Shown here in pieces: positions 1 through 6,630 of a stretch of DNA of 10,178 bases. Source of the DNA: Prevotellaceae bacterium UBA2718. GTDB taxonomy: Bacteria > Bacteroidota > Bacteroidia > Bacteroidales > Bacteroidaceae. The notes beneath the pieces were generated by a model. It had not been told where the DNA came from, did not search any database, and worked only from the letters and a program-made list of their open reading frames with translations. Where the stretch lies: positions 1-10,178 of the forward strand of contig DEKQ01000115.1 in NCBI GenBank assembly GCA_002353975.1, in the 5' to 3' direction. Numbering within the stretch: the first letter of the stretch is position 1; each line of letters opens with the position of its first letter. The position numbers and the translations under genes were made by a program.

Positions 1-555
1 GAGCGCAGAGGCGAGACATTCGTAACGCGAAAGATTACGCTTGCTGCAGCGCGTATAGCCCAGGGAAAGCAGGATAAGCTGCTGCTGGGCAACCTCTCAT
101 CGCTGCGCGACTGGGGCTATGCCAAGGATTACGTGGAGTGTATGTGGCTCATACTGCAGCATGACAAGCCGGAAGACTTTGTCATAGCTACAGGCGTGCA
201 GCATTCTGTGCGTGAGTTTACATACGCTGCATTCAAGGCTGCGGGCATGGAACTGCGCTTTGAGGGAGAGGGAATGGATGAGAAAGGTATCTGCGTATCA
301 GGACCTGAGAACCTGGTGGGGAAGACCCTCGTGGAGGTGTCGCCGGACTTCTATCGCCCAACGGACGTGGTGAACCTATGGGGTGACGCCTCAAAGGCAA
401 AGCGGGAACTGGGATGGAATCCGCAGAAGACCTCGTTCGAGCAGCTGGTGGAGATTATGGTAAGGCATGACATGCAGAAGGTTGCAGCCGACCATGTGGC
501 CGGCGTGATGCGCACGAACCTGGCGGAATACCTGGAGAAGGGACTTGTGAAGTAG
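1..555 (+). CDS. gmd: GDP-mannose 4,6-dehydratase, C-terminal part (5' end outside window)
   Basis: This is the last 184 codons of Gmd, an NADP-dependent short-chain dehydrogenase/reductase family enzyme. It dehydrates GDP-D-mannose to GDP-4-keto-6-deoxy-D-mannose in the cytoplasm, the first step to GDP-L-fucose. The frame is open from base 1 to the TAG at 553-555. Family landmarks are the RRGETFVTRKIT stretch right at the window edge, then LGNL..LRDWGYAKDYVE, which binds the nucleotide sugar. Further on comes DFYRPTDVVNLWGDASKAK followed by LGW, the usual Gmd C-terminal region. The N-terminal Rossmann glycine motif and the Tyr-x3-Lys catalytic pair lie upstream of the window. fcl follows within 20 bases, so the two consecutive pathway enzymes are almost certainly co-transcribed. 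An ATG at 133 is internal and is not the start. The call is very secure; only the length is unknown. Confidence 0.96.
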   Translation, partial: ERRGETFVTRKITLAAARIAQGKQDKLLLGNLSSLRDWGYAKDYVECMWLILQHDKPEDFVIATGVQHSVREFTYAAFKAAGMELRFEGEGMDEKGICVSGPENLVGKTLVEVSPDFYRPTDVVNLWGDASKAKRELGWNPQKTSFEQLVEIMVRHDMQKVAADHVAGVMRTNLAEYLEKGLVK

Positions 556-562
556 AATATGT

Positions 563-568
563 GGGAGG
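563..568 (+). promoter_or_regulatory. Ribosome binding site deciding the fcl start
   Basis: GGGAGG lies five bases before the ATG at 574. It falls inside the longer alternative reading that would begin at 559, and so favours 574 as the start. Confidence 0.6.
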
Positions 569-573
569 AACTT

Positions 574-1515
574 ATGGAATTAGACAGTAAGATATACGTT
601 GCCGGACACCGTGGCATGGTGGGCTCGGCTATCGTGCGCGAACTGCAGCGTCAGGGATATAATAATATAATAGTACGCACGCATAAGGAGTTGGACCTGT
701 GTAACCAGCAGGCAGTGGCTGATTTCTTTGCTGCCGAGAAGCCGGAGTATGTGTTCCTGGCAGCGGCAAAGGTGGGCGGTATCATTGCAAACCAGAGCGC
801 ATTGGCGGACTTCATGTATGAGAACATGATCCTTGAGATGAATGTCATACACTCCGCATGGGTCAATGGATGTAAGAAACTGGAGTTCCTTGGCTCCAGT
901 TGCATCTATCCCCGCATGGCGCCGCAGCCGATGCCGGAGTCGTGTCTGCTGACATCGGAGCTGGAGAAGACCAATGAAGCGTATGCGCTGGCAAAGATTT
1001 CGGGTCTGAAATACTGTGAATACCTAAACCGTCAGTATGGCACGGACTATATCTCAGTGATGCCGACAAACCTCTACGGACCCAACGACAACTACCACCC
1101 AGAGCACAGCCACGTGCTGCCGGCGCTGATACGGCGGTTCCATGAGGCTAAGGAGAACGGGCTGAAGGAGGTGACATGCTGGGGGGACGGCAGTCCGCTG
1201 CGTGAGTTCCTGTATGTCGATGACCTGGCAAACCTCTGTGTGTTCCTTATGAACAACTATAGCGGCAACGAAACCGTGAATGCAGGTACAGGCAAGGAGC
1301 TGACCATCAAGGCCCTGACGGAGCTGGTGGCAGAGGTGGTAGGCTATGAAGGCGAAATAAAATGGGACACCACGAGGCCCAATGGCACGCCGCGTAAGCT
1401 GCTGGATGTGTCGAAAGCCGCAAAGCTGGGATGGACATACAAGACCGAACTGAAGGACGGCATACGCTTAGCATACGAGGATTTCCTTACAAACCCGATG
1501 AGGGCTGAGAGGTAA
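574..1515 (+). CDS. fcl: GDP-L-fucose synthase (GDP-4-keto-6-deoxymannose 3,5-epimerase-4-reductase)
   Basis: Fcl (WcaG) epimerises and reduces the Gmd product to GDP-L-fucose, the donor for fucosylated capsule, O-antigen and glycoproteins. From the ATG at 574 it has 313 residues, close to the usual ~320. The NADP-binding glycines sit in GHRGMVG (residues 11-17). The catalytic triad is Ser108 (in GSSCIYP), Tyr137 and Lys141 (YALAK). Cys110, His180 and Arg188 match the epimerase and substrate residues known from E. coli Fcl, shifted by one. An in-frame ATG at 559 is possible, but GGGAGG at 563-568 makes a good ribosome binding site for 574, and homologues begin just before K-I-Y-V-A-G. The gene lies 18 bases after gmd and 19 before the next gene, so it is mid-operon. 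Confidence 0.96.
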   Translation: MELDSKIYVAGHRGMVGSAIVRELQRQGYNNIIVRTHKELDLCNQQAVADFFAAEKPEYVFLAAAKVGGIIANQSALADFMYENMILEMNVIHSAWVNGCKKLEFLGSSCIYPRMAPQPMPESCLLTSELEKTNEAYALAKISGLKYCEYLNRQYGTDYISVMPTNLYGPNDNYHPEHSHVLPALIRRFHEAKENGLKEVTCWGDGSPLREFLYVDDLANLCVFLMNNYSGNETVNAGTGKELTIKALTELVAEVVGYEGEIKWDTTRPNGTPRKLLDVSKAAKLGWTYKTELKDGIRLAYEDFLTNPMRAER

Positions 1516-1534
1516 AAGAAGAATAGACATTGTT

Positions 1535-2884
1535 ATGAAAAACAATTTCAAGTATGTTTGCCGGCTATTTGCTGCGCTGGCATTGATGGCTTCGTGTGAG
1601 GCGGTGGACCTGACAGAACTGCATTCTTCAAGTTCATCACAGGGCAGCAAGTCGGCTAATGCACAAACACTGAATGTTAACGCTACATCGACGGAGGGCA
1701 CTATCAGCTATCCCGTTACGGTCTATGCCTTCGCATCAGATGGCAGTTATGTGGCAAGTCAGGCAATTACTTCGGCATCCAGCAGTCTGTCGATAAAGTT
1801 GGATCCCGGTTCGTATCGCATTGTGGCACTTGCCGGCACGGACGACGTGACAATAGAGAGTGTGGAGACGCTTGGTTCTGAGATAACCGTGCCATCGCAG
1901 AGTGCTACGGCCTTGCAGATGGGTAGCGCCAATGTCACCGTGACATCAACGCCTGTCAACGCATATATCAATATGGGCTATATGGTCAGCGGCGTAAGGT
2001 TCACCCTCTCTAATGTGCCCGAAGATGCTACTGACGTGTCCGTCACAGTGTCTAATGTGGCCAATTCTATGGACTTCACAGGCGAACCGGCAGGGGCTTC
2101 AGCTGCAGTCGTTCCTCTTTCGCACTCAAATCCTAATAACGTATGGCAGAGCAACGAGATATATGTGATGCCTGCAAAAGAACAAAAGACGATACTTTCT
2201 ATAAGTATCACACGTCCAGGCAAAACTGAAACCTATGCTTATACCTATCCTTCCGCACTGACGGTAGGCACGCCATATCATTTCCGTGGTGCGTACTCTA
2301 AGCAGGAAGTGCCAGAAGGTCAGAGCAAGATAGTCCTTGAAGGCGACTTCTCTGCTGCTGTATGGAATGACCTGCAGACAATAGACTTTGACTTTGGCGG
2401 CAATAGTACAGGAACAGCAGAAGGTAGCGAACGTATTCGCTCTGGCTCAATATGGAATGGACACGTTGTGGCAATAGCTGACAGCGTGGATGAGCATACA
2501 GAAGATTTGTTACTGTATTCTATTGCAGAGTGGACGGATGTGTCATCGTCTTTCCCGAAGAGTGCAAACCCTGATATGGCTGAGACCATTGCTAAAGGTT
2601 ATGTGGAAGGAGATCTTGGAGGTTGGGAAATACCAACAAAAGAACAAGCCAATATTATAAAAGCCTCATATAATGCGGGTAGTACTCCTTCTTTAAGTTC
2701 ATTGTTGGAACAGGTTGATGGTGGTTCCGTGGGTTACTGGGAAACATCTGGTGATAATACACGATATCTTTGTGAGGACGCAACCTATTCGTATAATTTC
2801 AAACCGGCTAATGGTATTTCAAAGGCAGGTACGAGTACTCTTTACCGTCTTCGCTTGGTAAAGACTGTAAGATACACCTACTGA
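1535..2884 (+). CDS. Predicted outer-membrane lipoprotein, FimB/Mfa2-like N-terminal half with a DUF1566/FISUMP-like C-terminal domain
   Basis: A 449-residue secreted protein. It begins with a basic N-region and hydrophobic segment ending LALMASC, so Cys21 is the likely lipidation site (signal peptidase II). A Ser-rich linker follows. Residues about 45-260 are beta-rich with LDPGSYRIVALAG, resembling the 'pG-Y-vva' core of FimB/Mfa2-type fimbrial accessory lipoproteins. The C-terminal part has GGWEIPTKEQ (Trp364), YWETS (from 401) and LYRLRLVK (from 436). This is the W-x-(I/L)-PT-x-E ... YW ... R-L-V pattern of DUF1566/FISUMP-type surface domains. Location is inferred to be the outer membrane or cell surface. 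The start is 19 bases after fcl, with AAGAAGAA as a weak ribosome binding site, so it can be read with the fucose genes. The last ~400 bases look more AT-rich than the rest. The function is not established and both domain assignments are by pattern only. Confidence 0.72.
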   Translation: MKNNFKYVCRLFAALALMASCEAVDLTELHSSSSSQGSKSANAQTLNVNATSTEGTISYPVTVYAFASDGSYVASQAITSASSSLSIKLDPGSYRIVALAGTDDVTIESVETLGSEITVPSQSATALQMGSANVTVTSTPVNAYINMGYMVSGVRFTLSNVPEDATDVSVTVSNVANSMDFTGEPAGASAAVVPLSHSNPNNVWQSNEIYVMPAKEQKTILSISITRPGKTETYAYTYPSALTVGTPYHFRGAYSKQEVPEGQSKIVLEGDFSAAVWNDLQTIDFDFGGNSTGTAEGSERIRSGSIWNGHVVAIADSVDEHTEDLLLYSIAEWTDVSSSFPKSANPDMAETIAKGYVEGDLGGWEIPTKEQANIIKASYNAGSTPSLSSLLEQVDGGSVGYWETSGDNTRYLCEDATYSYNFKPANGISKAGTSTLYRLRLVKTVRYTY

Positions 2885-2893
2885 AAATAACCG

Positions 2894-2994
2894 GACAAGG
2901 TTGAGTATATCAATAAGAAAGGCGAGACGGATTAACGTAACGGTTAATTCGTCTCGCCTCTGTGGTCTATGATTTTGTATCCTGAAACCTTGTC
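2894..2994. repeat. Nested inverted repeats after the lipoprotein gene
   Basis: A perfect 9-base outer pair, GACAAGGTT (2894-2902) and AACCTTGTC (2986-2994), encloses the long hairpin at 2921-2958. Read as RNA it would form a stem that carries a second stem inside. The function is unknown; the outer pair may be chance. Confidence 0.4.
2921..2958. terminator. 16-bp hairpin, probable bidirectional terminator
   Basis: The arms 2921-2936 and 2943-2958 (GGCGAGACGGATTAAC and GTTAATTCGTCTCGCC) pair over 16 positions with one G-U wobble and a six-base loop. It lies 37 bases after the lipoprotein stop. On the plus strand there is no clear U-run after it. On the minus strand it is followed by TTTCTTATT, so it fits a terminator best in that direction. 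It may end plus-strand transcripts as a stable hairpin and back up the minus-strand terminator at 3001-3038. Confidence 0.6.
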
Positions 2995-3000
2995 GTTTGC

Positions 3001-3038
3001 AATAAAAAGGCCTGCCGAGATTCACATCTAAGCAGGCC
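3001..3038 (-). terminator. Rho-independent terminator of the minus-strand LysM/M23 gene
   Basis: Read on the minus strand, GGCCTGC (3038-3032) pairs perfectly with GCAGGCC (3015-3009). An inner AGAT-GTGA-ATCT stem-loop lies between them, and TTTTTATT follows directly. This is a classic intrinsic terminator. It is about 120 bases beyond the stop of the peptidase gene that reads toward it. Confidence 0.82.
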
Positions 3039-3042
3039 CGTG

Positions 3043-3050
3043 CAAAGTTA
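3043..3050 (-). promoter_or_regulatory. TAACTTTG element next to the terminator
   Basis: The minus strand reads TAACTTTG, an exact match to the Bacteroidetes -7 consensus TAnnTTTG. It lies just before the terminator hairpin. No good -33 TTTG is visible at the right distance. If active, it would give a transcript made of little more than the hairpin; it may equally be chance. Confidence 0.25.
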
Positions 3051-3093
3051 TGTTGTATGATTATGAAAGGAGATTACAGTTTTATTTACTATT

Positions 3094-3156
3094 TACCATG
3101 TGCAATGCACAATTGTTAAGTACCATTTTTGCGTTGTGCAATGTACAAATTCCATT
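3094..3156. repeat. Two copies of the TGTAC-AAT-GTACA intergenic repeat, variant form
   Basis: Palindromic cores TGTGC-AAT-GCACA (3099-3111) and TGTGC-AAT-GTACA (3135-3147) are spaced 36 bases apart within AT-rich, ACCAT-containing DNA. The stretch lies directly after the stop of the LysM/M23 gene and inside its predicted 3' untranslated region. The same repeat, with TGTAC-AAT-GTACA cores, ends the window at 10085-10178. Confidence 0.7.
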
Positions 3157-3159
3157 TGT

Positions 3160-4143
3160 TTAGTATCTCAGCAGCTGTCCTGGGCGCACTTTTACGTCTT
3201 TAGACAGATGGTTCTTTGCGCAGAGTTCATTCACTGTGCATCCGCGTTTGCGTGCTATGCCATAGAGTGTCTCACCCACTGCCACTTTGTGGAAGCGTGC
3301 CGGCTGAGCCGTGGCCTGTGTGAATGTGCCTGCCACAGCAGGGCGTGTGCTACGCTCTCTCACCTCACCGCCGCCAGGCATTGTTTCGCCTCTCACGTCT
3401 GATGCTACGTAACCACCGCCGCCAATCACGCCACGAACGGCGTTGGCAGCCTGACCTTCACGCTCGTATGTGTCTTTGTGGAACACATAATAGTCTGCCA
3501 CGACATCCTGATTGCGGAAGTCGAACATCAAGGCCGGGTTGAGCGCTACGCCGCAAAGACGTGTCTCGAAGTGCAGGTGAGAACCTGTGGAGCGTCCGGT
3601 GTTGCCACCGAGTCCGATAGGCTGACCTGCCTTTACTACCTGATTCTCTTCTACTAACTGCGCGCTCATGTGGCCGTAGATGGTCTCCAAGCCGTTATTG
3701 TGGCGTATCACCACATACTTTCCGTAGCCTGCTGCCTCATAGCTCACGATGCGCACTTTGCCGTTGAATGCAGAACGTATAGTGTCGCCAATGTAAACCT
3801 TGATGTCAAGACCCTTGTGCGCACGTCCCCAACGGGCGCCGAAGTTACTTGTCACCACGCGGCTCTTGCATGGCATGCAGAAGTGTTTCAGGTTTATGCG
3901 GAAAGAATCGGGGAGTTCTGTGGCACGGTGTGCGTATTTGTTGTTCCAGTCATCATAGAGTGCTGCTGCCGGAATCTCTGCCTCTTCACGCTCTACCGCA
4001 GAACGCAGTGCAAGCGTATCAAGGGTTCTCATTGCCTTGTCTATAGGTGCCTGCTTGGCTAAAATGTCTTGAGCAACGGCCTGGCCCGCGACAAGTACGA
4101 GCACAGATATAGTTATAAATATGTATAGTTTCCTTAAACTCAT
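3160..4143 (-). CDS. Secreted M23-family peptidoglycan endopeptidase with C-terminal LysM domain
   Basis: A zinc metallopeptidase expected to cut peptide cross-links in periplasmic peptidoglycan. From the ATG at 4141-4143 it has 327 residues. A signal peptide (MSLRKLYIF, then a hydrophobic stretch, cleavage after about A-V-A-Q) leads to a spacer. The M23 core spans about 95-205 and has the zinc motif H109-x3-D113 (HKGLD), YGH (His158) and the H189-x-H191 pair in GSHLHFE, so the active site looks complete. After a Gly/Arg-rich linker, residues 284-327 form a LysM domain (FHKVAVGETLYGIARKRG), which binds peptidoglycan glycan. A frame extension to 4188 exists, but it would put 15 polar residues before the signal peptide, so I prefer 4143. 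The gene has its own promoter-like element at 4224-4231 and a terminator at 3001-3038, and is separate from dnaA. Roles in cell separation or wall remodelling are inferred. Confidence 0.9.
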   Translation of the reverse strand: MSLRKLYIFITISVLVLVAGQAVAQDILAKQAPIDKAMRTLDTLALRSAVEREEAEIPAAALYDDWNNKYAHRATELPDSFRINLKHFCMPCKSRVVTSNFGARWGRAHKGLDIKVYIGDTIRSAFNGKVRIVSYEAAGYGKYVVIRHNNGLETIYGHMSAQLVEENQVVKAGQPIGLGGNTGRSTGSHLHFETRLCGVALNPALMFDFRNQDVVADYYVFHKDTYEREGQAANAVRGVIGGGGYVASDVRGETMPGGGEVRERSTRPAVAGTFTQATAQPARFHKVAVGETLYGIARKRGCTVNELCAKNHLSKDVKVRPGQLLRY

Positions 4144-4223
4144 CAATTCTTTCTTCGTTAGTTTGTAGATAAAATCAAAGCAATTCAAACACTAAGAAGT
4201 CAGTGTACGAAAGATTTGCGGTG

Positions 4224-4231
4224 CAAAGTTA
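4224..4231 (-). promoter_or_regulatory. Promoter -7 element of the LysM/M23 gene
   Basis: The minus strand reads TAACTTTG, an exact TAnnTTTG match, about 80 bases upstream of the preferred start at 4143. The -33 region is poor and overlaps the palindrome at 4250-4263. This promoter would make the peptidase independent of the dnaA cluster. Confidence 0.55.
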
Positions 4232-4233
4232 CG

Positions 4234-4263
4234 AAAAAAAAACGAGATAGAACAGTCCTGTTC
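4234..4263 (-). terminator. Possible weak dnaA terminator or operator palindrome
   Basis: The palindrome GAACAG-TC-CTGTTC (4250-4263) is followed on the minus strand, seven bases later, by a run of nine T. It lies 39 bases after the dnaA stop, so a weak intrinsic terminator is possible. It also covers the -33 position of the LysM/M23 promoter, where an operator could sit. The sequence does not decide between these. Confidence 0.35.
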
Positions 4264-4301
4264 ACATTTAGAAAGGTTTTAGTAGTGAAGGATTGCGACT
4301 T

Positions 4302-5687
4302 TTAACCTTCTTTAACCTTGAGGGCTTTCTCTATTTTCTCCACTTCGGCGGCAAAGAGTTTGTCTGTTTTCAGCTTTTCGGCGATTTTTGAAAAGCTGTG
4401 TAAAACGGTGCTGTGGTCCCTGTTACCGATGAGTTTTCCAATGCGTGTGGCGGGGATATTAGTGTATTTATTGGCGAGATGCATGGCCAGTTGTCGCGCC
4501 AAAGCAATCTCCTGCTTGCGCGATTTACCCTTCAACACGTTGGGAGTCAGTTCGTAATGTCGGCAGACGCGGTCGATGATATCGTCCACAGTCAAAGGCA
4601 TGTCATCGGTCTTCACGGCTCGTTTCACCACTCTCTCAACGAGGCTCATGTCGATGTTACAGTTATACACAACGCTATATGCCGAGAGTGAGTTGATAAC
4701 GCCCTCCAAATCGCGAATAGATCCATTTGCCGTCTTGGCGATATACTGCACCACATCTGTCGGTACGGTAAGTCCGTCGTAGGCTATTTTCTTCTTCAGT
4801 ATGTCGATGCAGAGCTGCAGGTTCGGCTGCTCCATCTCTGCAATCATGCCGCTTTTGAATCGTGTCAGCAGTCGTTTGTTCATCCCTTCCATCTCAACGG
4901 GAGCTCTGTCGCTGACCAGAATGATGCGGCGGTTGTTGCGATAGAGGTGGTTGAAGATGTGGAAGAAGGCATCCTGGGTCTTTGTGGCAGTGAACCATTC
5001 CTGTATGTCATCAACTATCAGCATGTCGATGGTCTGATAGAATGCGATGAAATCATTGATGACGCCACGATGCATGGCGGTGGTAAACTGCTGCTGGAAT
5101 ATGCGTGCGCTGACGTAGAGCACCCTTTTCTGGGGGTAAACCTCCTTGCATCTGTTGCCGATGGCATTGACAAGGTGGGTTTTTCCGCACCCTGAAGGGC
5201 CGAAGATAAACATCGGGTTGAACTGTGTGCCCGTGGGATGTTCCGCTACTCTCAGTCCTATAGAGCGTGAGAGACGGTTGCTGTCACCCTCGATGAATGT
5301 GCGGAACACCTGCTTGGGATTGAGGTTAGAGTCTATCGGCGTTCCCTGATTTCCCTCCGGCTGTTCCAGCGTAGGCGGTGCCAGCGTCTCGTCGGTCGAT
5401 TCGAAGAGCAGGCCGCCCTTCTTTCCGCTCTGTTCCAGCACCACGTGCCAGTCAAGGCGTATCATGCCGAACGTGTTACGTATGCCGTAACGCAACACCG
5501 AGAGGTACTTCTTCTCTATCTCTTCGTAAATGTACTGGCTGGGAACCTGCAGGACGAGGGTCTTCTCTACCATCCGAAAGGTTTCGAAGGTGACATGAGA
5601 AAACAGGCGCTCATATTCCATAGCGCCTATCGTGTCATGAAAATACTTCTGACACGATGCCCAAAGATCTTTCGCGTTCTGTGCCAC
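4302..5687 (-). CDS. dnaA: Chromosomal replication initiator protein DnaA
   Basis: DnaA binds 9-mer boxes at the origin, oligomerises with ATP, melts DNA and loads the replicative helicase. The 461 residues show all four domains: an N-terminal helicase/partner-binding domain (about 1-85), a variable linker (86-122), the AAA+ ATPase (about 123-340) and a C-terminal DNA-binding domain (365-461). Walker A is GPSGCGKT (163-170), Walker B LIVDD (223-227), sensor I ILVSDR (256-261), the arginine finger Arg276 in LLTRF, and sensor II Arg325 in GSIRDLEG. The box-recognition signature is GNRDHSTVLHS (from 421), with Asn where Gly is more usual. The start is GTG at 5685-5687, two bases after the mlaD stop, with AGAAG as ribosome binding site. 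No in-frame ATG lies nearby upstream. It appears to be the last gene of an amidase-mlaD-dnaA transcript, so no promoter of its own is needed, though one inside mlaD cannot be excluded. Confidence 0.97.
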   Translation of the reverse strand: MAQNAKDLWASCQKYFHDTIGAMEYERLFSHVTFETFRMVEKTLVLQVPSQYIYEEIEKKYLSVLRYGIRNTFGMIRLDWHVVLEQSGKKGGLLFESTDETLAPPTLEQPEGNQGTPIDSNLNPKQVFRTFIEGDSNRLSRSIGLRVAEHPTGTQFNPMFIFGPSGCGKTHLVNAIGNRCKEVYPQKRVLYVSARIFQQQFTTAMHRGVINDFIAFYQTIDMLIVDDIQEWFTATKTQDAFFHIFNHLYRNNRRIILVSDRAPVEMEGMNKRLLTRFKSGMIAEMEQPNLQLCIDILKKKIAYDGLTVPTDVVQYIAKTANGSIRDLEGVINSLSAYSVVYNCNIDMSLVERVVKRAVKTDDMPLTVDDIIDRVCRHYELTPNVLKGKSRKQEIALARQLAMHLANKYTNIPATRIGKLIGNRDHSTVLHSFSKIAEKLKTDKLFAAEVEKIEKALKVKEG

Positions 5688-5689
5688 TG

Positions 5690-6595
5690 TTACTTCTTTT
5701 CCTTTCTTCCGAACAGTGAGAAATGCACGTAACGCATTGGGTGTGCCTTCAGGTCTATAAGGAGTGAGTCGGCATCACCCGTCAGGGATGACAGATTATT
5801 ATACAGCGTCTTGTCGTGCAGCAGCAGTCCTATGGTGCCCTCTGTGCTGTTGAGTGAGCGTGTCATAGCCTCCACGTTGCTCAGAGTGTTGTCAATCTTG
5901 GACATTGTGGCATTGAAATCTATTTCATTCAGCTTGCCTGTCAGCGACTCCGCATTAGCCATCGTGTTGTTGGCGTGCTCCATCAGCAGCGGCACACCGC
6001 CGCGCAGTTCCTTCATCATGTAGTTAATCTCCTCGGTAGTGAACTTCAGACTCGCCGTCATACCGTCGATATTCTGCATCGCGCTACGTATGGAAGGATC
6101 GCTCATGATGATGTTGATGCTCGTGGTGATGCTGTCAATCTTTGTCACTATGCTATTCAGCGTAGGCATCATGTTGTTCACTTGGTCCATCACGCCTTGC
6201 TGCTCGCTTCCTTCTATCACCTCTCCCGGCTTCAGGCGTTGCGCCGCGGCCTTGCCCATGACAAGGCTGACCTTGAGGTTGCCCATGAGGTCAGTCTCGA
6301 TTTTGGCCTGCGTGCCTACGGGAATGCGCAGCTTCGGATTGATGTCGCACAGTACGGTGATGTCTTCGCCCACATGCTCGTAGTCAAATTGGATTTCCCT
6401 GATTGTGCCGACTTTATATCCGTTGGCGTAGATAGGAGTTGACTCTACCAGACCCTTCAGGTCCGAGAAGGTCATCTTGTATGTCGTGCTGTTGCTAAAC
6501 GCAGTCTTGCCTTTCAGAAAATTCATTCCGAAGAATAGTGCCACCACAGCCACAATAGCTGTCAATGCTATTTTTATTTCTTTCGTAAATGCCAT
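5690..6595 (-). CDS. mlaD: MlaD/MCE-family substrate-binding protein of a phospholipid ABC transporter
   Basis: A 301-residue MCE protein anchored in the inner membrane by one N-terminal helix (about residues 8-26) with the rest in the periplasm. In the Mla system, MCE proteins form a ring that passes lipids between the MlaE/MlaF transporter and outer-membrane partners. The MCE domain spans about 37-115, with the hallmark DLKGLVESTPIYANGYKVG (45-63). After it comes a long helical tail rich in N, M, S and T (about 130-265), probably a coiled tunnel as in larger MCE proteins, ending in a basic tail (FGRKEKK). It starts with ATG 35 bases after the amidase and ends two bases before dnaA, so it is mid-operon. 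The matching ATPase gene is at 9312-10079, split from it by two plus-strand genes and the amidase. The family is certain; the lipid cargo is inferred. Confidence 0.93.
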   Translation of the reverse strand: MAFTKEIKIALTAIVAVVALFFGMNFLKGKTAFSNSTTYKMTFSDLKGLVESTPIYANGYKVGTIREIQFDYEHVGEDITVLCDINPKLRIPVGTQAKIETDLMGNLKVSLVMGKAAAQRLKPGEVIEGSEQQGVMDQVNNMMPTLNSIVTKIDSITTSINIIMSDPSIRSAMQNIDGMTASLKFTTEEINYMMKELRGGVPLLMEHANNTMANAESLTGKLNEIDFNATMSKIDNTLSNVEAMTRSLNSTEGTIGLLLHDKTLYNNLSSLTGDADSLLIDLKAHPMRYVHFSLFGRKEKK

Positions 6596-6630
6596 ATATT
6601 GTATGTTGTCGTGTTTACCTTATTTATTAT

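Noticed and set aside
3100..3402. 100-codon Cys/His-rich plus-strand frame
   Set aside because: It starts in the intergenic repeat and overlaps the LysM domain on the other strand. The cysteines and histidines do not form a metal-binding pattern.
4144..4188. Fifteen-residue N-terminal extension of the LysM/M23 protein
   Set aside because: The signal peptide begins naturally at the ATG at 4143; the extension would bury it behind a polar segment.
4663..4671. TTATACACA, a match to a DnaA box, inside dnaA
   Set aside because: It is a single 9-mer within coding sequence with no cluster and no AT-rich unwinding region nearby; chance is enough. No origin is called.
5975..6442. 155-codon plus-strand open frame
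   Set aside because: It lies wholly opposite mlaD, whose protein is clearly conserved; the reading is a His/Arg-rich shadow without family features.
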